Program-made: the position numbers and the translations under genes
Notes under the pieces: generated by a model
Seen by the model: the letters and a program-made list of their open reading frames with translations, nothing else
The model's database searches: none
Told to the model about the DNA's origin: nothing
Shown: positions 10,994-33,328 of the stretch, in pieces
Numbering within the stretch: the stretch's first letter is position 1
How the letters are laid out: each line of letters begins with the position of its first letter
Source: Petrosia ficiformis
Taxonomy: Eukaryota > Porifera > Demospongiae > Haplosclerida > Petrosiidae
Assembly: GCA_947044365.1 (NCBI GenBank)
Contig: OX345644.1
Span: 312,001-376,000 of the forward strand
Direction of reading: 5' to 3'
DNA: 64,000 nucleotides

Positions 10994-13900
10994 ATACAGA
11001 AAATTAAACCCACTATATATTGATATGCAAGTGATATGTTGTAGACAATTAGCACATTTCAGACTTGAATTGCAGATGCTATAGGAGTTTGTAATAAAAT
11101 GGTGATGCTGTGGTCTGGCTTGTTTGTTCAAAATTATGTTCTTTTAAACTCTCCCATTGTGTGATTGTTCCAACGAACCTTTTTGCTTTTTAGCACAACA
11201 CTTTCTCTGTAGAAGTTCTTTGATAGATTTCCTGAAATCTCCATTTCTAATGATAATAATTGGATCCAGAACTGTATATAATGCAAATATACCACTGCAT
11301 ATGTATTGTACTGATAAAGGTATTCTAAAGAACTCACAAGGACTTATAATAATAAAGATATCGGTGATAAATCTCGGTAGTGTTGTTATTATTCCACTAA
11401 TATATAAGAATGTTAGGGTAGTAAGTGCATTTCTGTTACGTTTTGATTCATAATACTTAAACATTGTTTTAGCTTTTGTAGTTGCTGCTGTTACAGTCAG
11501 CGCAAACTCTCCTAAAACATATTTAGAATGTAGTCTTCGTCCCTTACGAAACATCCAAGTGTAAAGTATTGATGGTACCACACCAACAACGATTGTAAAT
11601 AAGAAATTGAATCCTCGTACAGCTAAACAAGAATTTGTTGTGTTTATTGCATTGCAGTTGGGCACACATCCTGGCATGTAGGTGCGATATGTTGATGTTG
11701 TTATAGGCAAGAGAGAAGTTACACTAACCAATGCTGGAAATACCCAGTTAAGTGTTGTTAAGACTAATAGAATGGCTCTACTGTATGTACGATAGTGAAA
11801 CGGGAATCTGACTGTAAGGAATCGGTTTGTGGCTGTAGCTGCAAGAGCTACCCATCTAACGTAATACAGATACGTTATTATGATGGACAATCCTCGGCAA
11901 GTATTGTAATCACTTGATCCAAAAATCCATTCTCTTTTTATGTCACTGAGCAATGCAACTCCATATTGAAATGTAAGTAGTAACAGATCTACAACAACGA
12001 TACTCAGGGTAACTATAATCGATCTATATTGTAGTCGTTTATCTTTTGCAACCATGAAAAGGACAAATGAGTTTCCGAATACTCCAACAACTAGCAATAT
12101 GGAAAGAAATATCGAATGAAATACAATTGTTACATCTTCGACTGCAGACATATTGTAGTATTTATATGTGGTTATGTTGTCTTCTTTGCAGATGGCATAT
12201 TCTGTGATTCCCAGATCCTTTGGTTCTACGTTCTCCATATCGCAGTAGCATTGAGCTAGTCTCGAGTCTCGCGGAGCCTGACCCAACCTACAACGTAGCG
12301 TCGATCGATCGATCGATCTGGTTACGCGATCCGCGAGAACTGCGCGCGCGCATATATATATGTAGGATTGCAGGCCCCCTCTTTCAAGATCAAATTAATA
12401 ATCATGTTTATTCTATATTACACACACACACACACACACACATGTACTTTCCAGAACAGAGAAAGACTTGTCATGTAATGGACTTTTATGTGTGTTATTA
12501 TGTTTTCTTATGATGAAACCACAAGGAACGGCAACAGAGGGTACATACGTAATTACATATATATATTGCAACACGTCTTACGTACATGCATATCTGTTAT
12601 GTTACATATCTTTTATATTATACAGAACACATATGGACTTTGTTAAATTCATTGGGTATTGAGGAAGATAGGTTTGTTAACTTTATCAGCAGTATACATA
12701 CATACACATACAGTCCTGTATACATGTATTGTATATATGTGTGTATGTTACTATAAGAGATGAAGAACTGTGTACTTTGCAGACTGACAAAAAATTCCCA
12801 TGTTAATTTTATTTGACAAGGTGTATGCCTAATCAACATCAATGGCTTGTTCAGCTGAGAGGAGGGTGGGAATCAGAGTTTTTGATAAGTTTTGAAGCTT
12901 GGATCAAATTGGCTCAAAAATGGTTAGTGTGTGCGCCATTGAGAATACATCTTGAGCTGTTAGTGACAATATAATTATAATTAACTGCGCCGCTGGCCCA
13001 AAGAGAGAACTGTGCAGTGCCAAATAAGAAGCTCTTTGAGCCAATGTTGCACCATATGAGCTTATCAAAAACACTGATGGGAATATATCACATATGAAGA
13101 GCTACCAGGCTGTACCATATAATGTGTTGGTGTATCAAATGTACTAACACAGTACCTCATTGCAGTGTGTACTGTATAAAAACTCATAGCACTCTTGAAT
13201 AATCTGGCTGTACCATATAATGTGTTGGTGTATCAAATGTACTAACACAGTACCTCATTGCAGTGTGTACTGTATAAAAACTCATAGCACTCTTGAATAA
13301 TCTGGCTGTACCATATAATGTGTTGGTGTATCAAATGTACTAACACAGTACCTCATTGCAGTGTGTACTGTATAAAAACTCATAGCACTCTTGAATAATC
13401 TGGCTGTACCATATAATGGGTTGGTGTATCAAATGTACTAACACAGTACCTCATTGCATTGTGTACTGTATAAAAACTCATAGCACTCTTGAATAATCTG
13501 GCTGTACCATATAATGTGTTGGTGTATCAAATGTACTAACACAGTACCTCATTGCAGTGTGTACTGTATAAAAACTCATAGCACTCTTGAATAATCTGGC
13601 TGTACCATATAATGTGTTGGTGTATCAAATGTACTAACACAGTACCTCATTGCAGTGTGTACTGTATAAAAACTCATAGCACTCTTGAATAATCATAGCA
13701 CGTACATAGCACTATAACTCATAGCACTATAAATCAATTAAAAGAGCACCTACTTATTCGGTAGTTTCTTGATGTATCCATTGTTACTATAAATAGAAAC
13801 AATCGTTCTAGAAATAAGAAACTGCACCAAACCCTAATAATAAACTCTAGAATAAGTTTACGTAATCTCAATGACGTAATCCTAATCACTGGTGGTTACA

Positions 13901-15144
13901 TCAAGAAGCAGCCACTTACTCTCATACATTATGGCCAAGCACTTGAGATGTAGTTTCACATAGCCAGACCCAAACCCTCTGCTGTGTGACGGGAAGGCTC
14001 TGGTGGACTTGCTGTACAATAGTTCGTCAAGTGTTTTAGAAATATAAATTAGGTGAGGTTGCTGCTAAATATATCCACCCACCTCAATTTATATATATAA
14101 GTATAACTGCTAATGATATTCATAGACCATGTGTGTGTAATATCATTGGAGGTTTATGAATATCATTAGCCATTTGTAAGCCACTTATCGCTCACCAAAA
14201 TGCAGTGAAAACACTTGACGGAATTGATGTACAGTAAGTCCACAAGACCCTTCCTGTTGCTCAGCAGAAAGTTGGGTCTGGCTACGTGAGACTACTTTAG
14301 ATGCGGCTTGACAATTTTACTTAGTTGTTGTACTTGTTATGTTCATGTATCACATAGTAGAAGGTGTGTTAACATAATTGGACACATGTTCTTCATGCAT
14401 AACCAGCTTTATCAAGTCTAACTGTTGTTTGAATCGCTGAACGCAATGTATACTATTCATTGTATATTTTTCTATATAGTACCGCACATCCTATTTTTGG
14501 GAGTATAAAGGATAGAATCACGACATTTCTTGATCAATGGTACATCATTAATTCTGTTTGTCTCTGTGTACTTGTATCACCGATCTTTCATTAGCTACCT
14601 TGAGAGAGAGAAAAAGATTGTCGGTGAAGCAACTGTGTTTGAGTATCGCTGGGGATCACGAGCTAAAGTTGAAGTTGATAAACGTGAACTATTAACAATA
14701 ATGTCTGAGGTGGGTGGAGTGATTAAATATCACCACAGTATATAAACTTCAATCTAATGATATTTCTTATAACAATTATCGAGTAATGGTGCAGAATGAG
14801 AGCTTGTGCACTAATGAAACTTTCAATGTTTGTTTTATTCATGACATCAATGGCTAAGGGTGGGCTGTTGAAAGAGGTTGCAGTAACCTAAAGGTGTAAC
14901 ATCGCCTTAGTCTGGTGTTACCGCCCACTCACATAATAGATAATAAAACTTCCTTCATTTGCTATTAGCTCTGTGTGGTATAATTTAGAGCCTGTGGGAG
15001 TATAGGCTTGCTATAGAAATGTAATTGTTCATCAACTTTTTTTTGCTCTCTCTTTATTTCTCTTCCTCTCGGCATTCATAGATTCACGAAGATGATTTTG
15101 CCATTTGGGAAAGACAGTTTGGAGATCTGTTGAAAGACGAATAA
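7422..15144 (+). CDS. NSMCE3: NSMCE3, MAGE-domain subunit of the SMC5/6 complex
   Basis: Winged-helix MAGE protein that binds NSE1 and NSE4 in the SMC5/6 genome-maintenance complex. Eleven exons: 7422-7439 (tentative), 7754-7806, 7857-7932, 8000-8063, 8113-8192, 8366-8466, 12455-12540, 12626-12671, 14480-14539, 14595-14709, 15082-15144. All phases match and give 253 residues. MAGE landmarks in order: KVNDLVRYLIF, KIPVKRDELIR, LEKVFGLTAIE, TQRVYILVNCL, GLLCVLLCFLMM, HIWTLLNSLG, HPIFGSIKDRI, YLERE, VFEYRWGSRAKVEV, IWERQFGDLL. The first two exons are the weakest part; an in-frame ATG near 7795 is the alternative start. The intron 8467-12454 holds two GPCR genes on the opposite strand. Confidence 0.9.
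8467..9509. other. NSMCE3 intron 6, left part, no gene seen
   Basis: Contains a CATC/CATT repeat (about 8495-8630) and four copies of a roughly 26-bp unit ACCCAAACCATATTACTGAG (about 9245-9350), then an ATA run near 9382-9406. I see no supported exon in this stretch on either strand. Confidence 0.7.
9510..10691 (-). CDS. Intronless rhodopsin-like GPCR, nested in NSMCE3 intron
   Basis: Single-exon frame of 393 residues with seven hydrophobic segments: about 58-86, 94-115, 130-155, 174-192, 222-248, 283-307 and 322-345. Class A marks: Asn77 in the TM1 motif IGNFFVLF, Asp105 in TM2, Cys132 at the top of TM3, a DRV triplet at 156-158 in place of DRY, and NVLDPILI in TM7 in place of NPxxY. It is clearly paralogous to the next gene (shared YVRW before the TM3 end, LDPI and RN-DF at the TM7 end). 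The ligand cannot be inferred. An N-terminal extension of about 55 residues has no obvious signal peptide. The start codon is the first ATG in the frame. Confidence 0.88.
   Translation of the reverse strand: MILASVQKTTPIGSAISTTHHIILHGTVQTETMTDASCNESYLTDPLEPQYCEADNWLLVLEAVYIAVVTVCSLIGNFFVLFLVAKNKELRYRSIMVSLSVVATDILLVGVYHIPALVSVVSKGWIFGYISCQVFGIIGFYLLYVRWMAMTVIALDRVSYILFPMSYNRWSKPYLITLTIAAWSAPFFMHVPSMAGVGTYSLRPGFSLCIIDCGIDRFCYILHITIFSVQLTVGGILPAGLYITMYCYSRAKRRQIRLGLQTYLPEIDQQAPLPPKWSKQDLQALITFLIIVVTLIITNIPVYLTTIMRRSFPTFYSSIPLWSMMLIINIFYISNVLDPILIMRNRDFNKAIDRLFSRKSLAYRSSSLSTLRRTSVCHYGNSHLGNGPIPKPV
10692..11143. other. Spacer between the two GPCR genes
   Basis: About 450 bp of AT-rich DNA with a TA dinucleotide run near 10964-10990. 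It must hold the promoter of the downstream GPCR (9510-10691) and the 3' end of the upstream one. No further gene seen. Confidence 0.6.
11144..12286 (-). CDS. Second intronless rhodopsin-like GPCR, nested in NSMCE3 intron
   Basis: Single-exon frame of 380 residues, tandem paralogue of the previous receptor. Landmarks: Asn72 in the TM1 motif FGNSFVLF, Asp100 in TM2, Cys130 before TM3, NRF (154-156) replacing DRY, cysteines in extracellular loop 2 (PGCVPNCN), and LDPIIIIRN at the end of TM7. Met17 is an alternative start. The C-terminal tail is short and Lys/Gln-rich with a CC pair that could be lipidated; this is inference. It lies antisense in the NSMCE3 intron and its start is about 170 bp from NSMCE3 exon 7. 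Confidence 0.88.
   Translation of the reverse strand: MGQAPRDSRLAQCYCDMENVEPKDLGITEYAICKEDNITTYKYYNMSAVEDVTIVFHSIFLSILLVVGVFGNSFVLFMVAKDKRLQYRSIIVTLSIVVVDLLLLTFQYGVALLSDIKREWIFGSSDYNTCRGLSIIITYLYYVRWVALAATATNRFLTVRFPFHYRTYSRAILLVLTTLNWVFPALVSVTSLLPITTSTYRTYMPGCVPNCNAINTTNSCLAVRGFNFLFTIVVGVVPSILYTWMFRKGRRLHSKYVLGEFALTVTAATTKAKTMFKYYESKRNRNALTTLTFLYISGIITTLPRFITDIFIIISPCEFFRIPLSVQYICSGIFALYTVLDPIIIIRNGDFRKSIKELLQRKCCAKKQKGSLEQSHNGRV
12288..12372 (-). promoter_or_regulatory. CpG-rich promoter-like segment upstream of GPCR 2
   Basis: The most CpG-dense stretch of the window: CGTAGCGTCGATCGATCGAT followed by TTACGCGATCCGCG and GCGCGCGCGC, then ATATATATAT. It sits directly upstream of the receptor start codon on the minus strand. 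The AT run could serve as a TATA element; this is inference. Confidence 0.5.
12874..13076. mobile_element. hAT-like MITE family A, copy 2
   Basis: About 203 bp, with ends CAGAGTTTTTGATAAG and CTTATCAAAAACACTG as inverted repeats. Flanks GTGGGAAT and ATGGGAAT form a 7-of-8 target duplication. Internal blocks are those of the other family A copies. It lies in the NSMCE3 intron after exon 8. Confidence 0.88.
13106..13695. repeat. 98-bp tandem repeat, six copies
   Basis: Six nearly identical head-to-tail copies of a 98-bp unit starting GGCTGTACCATATAATGTGT and ending CTCTTGAATAATCT. Copies begin near 13108, 13206, 13304, 13402, 13500 and 13598. Only a few substitutions separate them (one GGG for GTG, one CATTG for CAGTG). 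It lies in NSMCE3 intron 8. Confidence 0.95.
13925..14315. mobile_element. Foldback element with long (~120 bp) inverted arms
   Basis: Left arm CATAGCCAGACCCAA, then GTGGACTTGCTGTACA and GTCAAGTGTTTT, recurs in reverse complement at the right as AAAACACTTGACGGAATT, TGTACAGTAAGTCCAC and TTGGGTCTGGCTACG. Arms are roughly 80 percent identical by eye. The loop holds a second, inner inverted pair (CTAATGATATTCATA and TATGAATATCATTAG). No open frame, so non-autonomous. Confidence 0.75.
14942..15003 (+). pseudogene. Decayed copy of the DNAJC2 exon 2 start
   Basis: The stretch TTCCTTCATTTGCTATTAGC then GTGTGGTATAATTTAGAGCC copies the acceptor and first codons of DNAJC2 exon 2 at 15330-15390, about 390 bp further right. 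It carries indels and an in-frame stop, so it cannot code. It lies in the last NSMCE3 intron. Confidence 0.75.
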
Positions 15145-15224
15145 TTCATACATTATAATAATCACAGGATCATCACTTAATCAATATTCATTATTATAAT
15201 AATTAGTAGTTGTTAATTTTAATA

Positions 15225-19036
<3,812 letters not shown>

Positions 19037-19170
19037 ATTAGTCACATGACATCAATTGTGATGATGTCTTTGTATTATCATATGACACATGATGTAATTT
19101 TACATGGAATGATTGGTAACTAATAATAATTAAAAGTCAATTATCCTAATTAATAATTAATTAATTAATA

Positions 19171-29718
<10,548 letters not shown>

Positions 29719-29875
29719 TATCTCCAGACACACTCTCCTACTGATATGAGGTACTACACGCAGTAGATGGGCATTAAATAGAATTAAACCACTGGGTATT
29801 AATTAGAATATAAACCACACCTATTGGGCATTAATTAGAATATGACAGGAACATAACCACACCACTGGAACAGCA
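29719..29875. promoter_or_regulatory. Shared divergent promoter, ANK-PSMD2 / SCOC
   Basis: About 157 bp between opposite start codons. It includes two copies of a GGGCATTAATTAGAATAT-like motif (about 29770 and 29827). Confidence 0.55.
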
Positions 29876-30480
29876 ATGACAGAAGAGGACAATACATCAG
29901 TTGAAGAAACAAATCCAGAAGAAAGGGAGGATAAAGAAGAGAAGGAAGAAGAGGAGGAAGAGAAGGAAAAACTTGTTTCAGAGATATTAGAGTTACAGAA
30001 CACACTTCATGATTTGTCTCAGAGAGTACACTCAGTAAAAGAGGAGAATGAACAATTGAAAGCAGACAATCAGGTAAGAGTAATACATGTGTATATATAC
30101 ATTACACAGTAGAGAATGGGATATTTGCCACATTATTGACAATGGGGTGTGGCAACAATTGGGTATAAGCTCAATAACGGTTCCATAAGTTAATACATAT
30201 GCCGTGGCAACAAGGGCGTGGTCTGTGAGGCCAGCAACCTCTATATAGCTGTCATGGTTAAAATTTTAACAAAAGACTCTAATGTTTCAGTACAGATGTA
30301 ACCACCCTGTGGTTCTGTAGGCCATGCCCTTGTCGCTATGGTTACTATGGTAATTAGCTAAACTGCACTTCTACAGGGAATTGTATATAATATTAAGTGT
30401 ATCTCTTGATATAGGTACTGGATCAGTATATACAAAGTGTAATGGAGAATTCTGATATATTTCAGCCATCATTAAAATGA
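29876..30480 (+). CDS. SCOC: SCOC, short coiled-coil protein
   Basis: Golgi-associated small coiled-coil protein that binds ARL1 and takes part in autophagy with UNC76/FEZ partners. Two exons, 29876-30073 and 30415-30480, code 87 residues. The acidic Glu-rich N-terminus is followed by the conserved heptad coil, with [19 protein letters not shown] and [13 protein letters not shown]. The first exon end (CAG then GTAAGAG) and acceptor (ATATAG) are clear. The upstream ATG at 29842 meets a stop after four codons, so 29876 is the start. Confidence 0.94.
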
Positions 30481-30579
30481 ATCCATTAGCTAGGTGATAT
30501 AACAGATTGTATATCATGTTGATATGCGCCAGCCAAAGAGAACAACATGATTAATAAACAGTGAAAATGAATTTAATAA

Positions 30580-33260
30580 TTATATATTAATAACACGACT
30601 TAGTTTCTGTACTCTATTCAATAATAAGTCACCTTGTTTGATACTCGACTATGAAAAAAAAAAAGAGTGAAATGAAGATATTCATAATTAATTCATAATG
30701 GGCTTTACCTGGTAAAGAAAGTTTTTGCTATCTGGACGATTAGTTTCAACCACACCAGCTACTTTATCAATTCGACAATGAAGACGGCCACATGCTATAA
30801 ACCTGGATAGCTCTCTGAATACGAAATAAACTAGTAGTTGTATGTAATACTATTAAATGTGTGGGTGTGGTTTAATTAATTAAATGCAGGTGTGGTGTGT
30901 TGTAATTAATTATAATTGAGTGGATGCTTTAATTAATTAATATGTGGGTGTGACCTGATTAACAATTAAGTGGGTGTGGTTTAATTGATTAATTACGATA
31001 TGATTGATTGTAATTACAATTAAGTGAGTGGGTATGTTTTTATTGATTATGGATGTGGTTCCTCCTCACCTGTCAATGAAACCTTCACTAACACCAAAGC
31101 TTCGAGCCATGTTTTGGAGAGACAGAGAGCGATAAGATTCTAATAGCTGAGAATATGCTTTCACACGCATCTCTCTAATGTAGTAGCGAGTATGAAGAGA
31201 TAGATAACGATCTCTTTTGAATTCCTCTTCCACCCACACTAAATATATAATTAAAAACATAATGAATCCATCAGACAGAGAAACAAAATGATTACCCTCA
31301 ACTCAAGCTAGAGTTTAATGTCATAAGATTAATACATGATTATACTATAACTCAATAATGAAGAATGGATTGAATTTGACATACACACAAAAGAACAGGA
31401 AGGACGATTATATGAAAATGGTGCAGGAAAAAAGATTGTTGGTTCATTCTAAACTAAAGTTATGAAACTTTATCTGAGGTCATGATGATGTAAATGATCT
31501 TTCTTAACAGTAATGTGTAACTCACTGAGAGATTCAAAGAATTTATCATATTGACAATTGTAGAGTGAATACACATATTGGTTTAGTTCTGGGAAACTGT
31601 GTAACACTTCTAATATGTCAGCACCATTAATTACCTAGGGAGATAGACAAAGAATAGATATATATGGACAAATAATACAAAATAAATAGATGAATGATGG
31701 ATAGATGGGCGAACGGGTAGATAGATGGATGAGAGATAGATAGATGGAAGGATGAATAGATAGATGGACGAGAGATGGTTAGTTGAAAATGGAGATGGAT
31801 AGAATGAAGGATGGATAAATAGATGAATACACCTTTTCTTTCAAATCACTTCTAGGTAAGGCCACCATTAAACAGAACACCGCATATTTCACAAAATTAC
31901 TATAATTCATTAATTCAGTTGATGTAAATGTGGACACTGCTTCAAAAAAATTTATGGCCGCTGTTTTGAAATCTCTAATTTGCATGGCATAAATTCCTTG
32001 ATAAACCTTCAATCTGTTTCGTCTATCCCAGTCCCCACCTTCTTCAATTAGACTTGAAAGAGAAGAGGGAGATATATAGATGGGAGGAGGAGGCAAAGGG
32101 AGGGAAGAAAGAAGTGAGGTTAGGGATATTAGTGATATTATGTTTCTTTACCTCTGTGCCTTTTCGATGTTGCTTCTAATAATTTCATGGTCCGTATAGA
32201 ACAGACCAATTCGTAACAAGTAAAAAACAACATCCATTCGGTAACCCAGGGCAACGGTTTTGTCATATGCCTGACGGAACATACTGACAGCTTCTTCCTG
32301 ATAGATGTAGTTAATTAAATTAATTAATTAATATTCAATAACCTTATTCCCAATCTGACACAAGTACTCTGCTTTGTTCATTAATGAATCTCTCATTTCT
32401 ACTTCTCCAAAGTTCTTTTCAGCGTCTTTCATCTGAGCATCAAACTCCTATGATTATAATTAATTAATTAAATAACATGGATTAATTGATTAGTTAGGTA
32501 TATCGTGAGGCTCACAACCCAGCCCCTTCACAACAGAGCAAGTCTAGTCTATTGCTTTAGAGTGAGTTCTACAAGTGAAATATGTAAAATAACAATTGAT
32601 CACATGATTTCCATGGAAACAACTGTAGCCTGTGGCTGGCTTACACACACAGTGCACAGATTGTCATGTGACAGTTTCACAGGTGCAAATGTGATCGTAC
32701 CACAGTATATTCTGTGTAAAGCACAAGTTGTTCTAAAGCAATAGCTCAGACCCTTCCTCCACTGGGAGTGAAGGGACTGGTCTACGAGACTATACACAAG
32801 AGCCTAGTCACAGGACAGAGCCACTTTAATTAATGGGTGTGGCTACAAAATTACATCAGACAAGAAACCTACGGTCTGGCCACACCTACATTACGAACAT
32901 ACTATACTATACTACACCTGTTGGCTGCATCACTGTGACTAGCCATTATTTATAAACATACCTCTATCTTAGTCTTGTTAGCTGCACACAATTCATCCAT
33001 CAGATCCTGATCTACAGGATATTGTAACTCACGACATAGAGATGAGTAAAATGGAGCCATAGCTGTGAAACATAATTAATAATGTATGATAAACCTCCAT
33101 AAACAATTTTACATTTCTCTTTGATAATCCCTAATAATTCATCCCATGTTTTTTTCTTGTCTATTCCTTCATCTTCTAAAGTTAGTAAGAACTTTAGTTG
33201 AGCTACCTGGAGATCTGGGTTATGTGGAAGTCCTTCTTCATCAATTCCCACTAAAGGCAT
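30580..33260 (-). CDS. PSMD6: PSMD6/RPN7, 19S proteasome lid subunit
   Basis: PCI-domain lid subunit of the 26S proteasome. Nine exons: 33113-33260, 32962-33062, 32343-32447, 32152-32297, 31833-32052, 31526-31634, 31070-31238, 30709-30814, 30580-30648. They give 390 residues (human 389). Landmarks: [117 protein letters not shown] in the PCI winged helix, [11 protein letters not shown], and C-terminal [15 protein letters not shown]. Its start codon is only 68 bp from the sorting nexin start codon. Confidence 0.96.
31310..31495. mobile_element. Interspersed family D, copy 1 (reverse)
   Basis: Starts TAATGTCATAAGATTAATAC and contains AACTCAATAATGAAGAATGG, TTGAATTTGACATACAC and GATTATATGAAAATGGTG. 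These are reverse complements of blocks in the copies at 39573, 52830 and 59700. It lies in a PSMD6 intron. Confidence 0.8.
32515..32785. mobile_element. Foldback MITE with ~45-bp imperfect arms
   Basis: CCAGCCCCTTCACAACAGAG and CTATTGCTTTAGAGTGAG on the left are mirrored on the right by GTTGTTCTAAAGCAATAG and GGGAGTGAAGGGACTGG. No open frame of its own. It lies in PSMD6 intron 2. Confidence 0.75.
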
Positions 33261-33328
33261 GGTTTTTTTTTACCTATAATTAGAATTATTTCTATAATTA
33301 GAAACGAAATAATTTCCAAGTTGCTGCA
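33261..33328. promoter_or_regulatory. Very short divergent promoter, PSMD6 / sorting nexin
   Basis: 68 bp between opposite start codons, AT-rich, with a paired TATAATTAGAA motif. Both genes must begin transcription within or near this segment. Confidence 0.55.
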
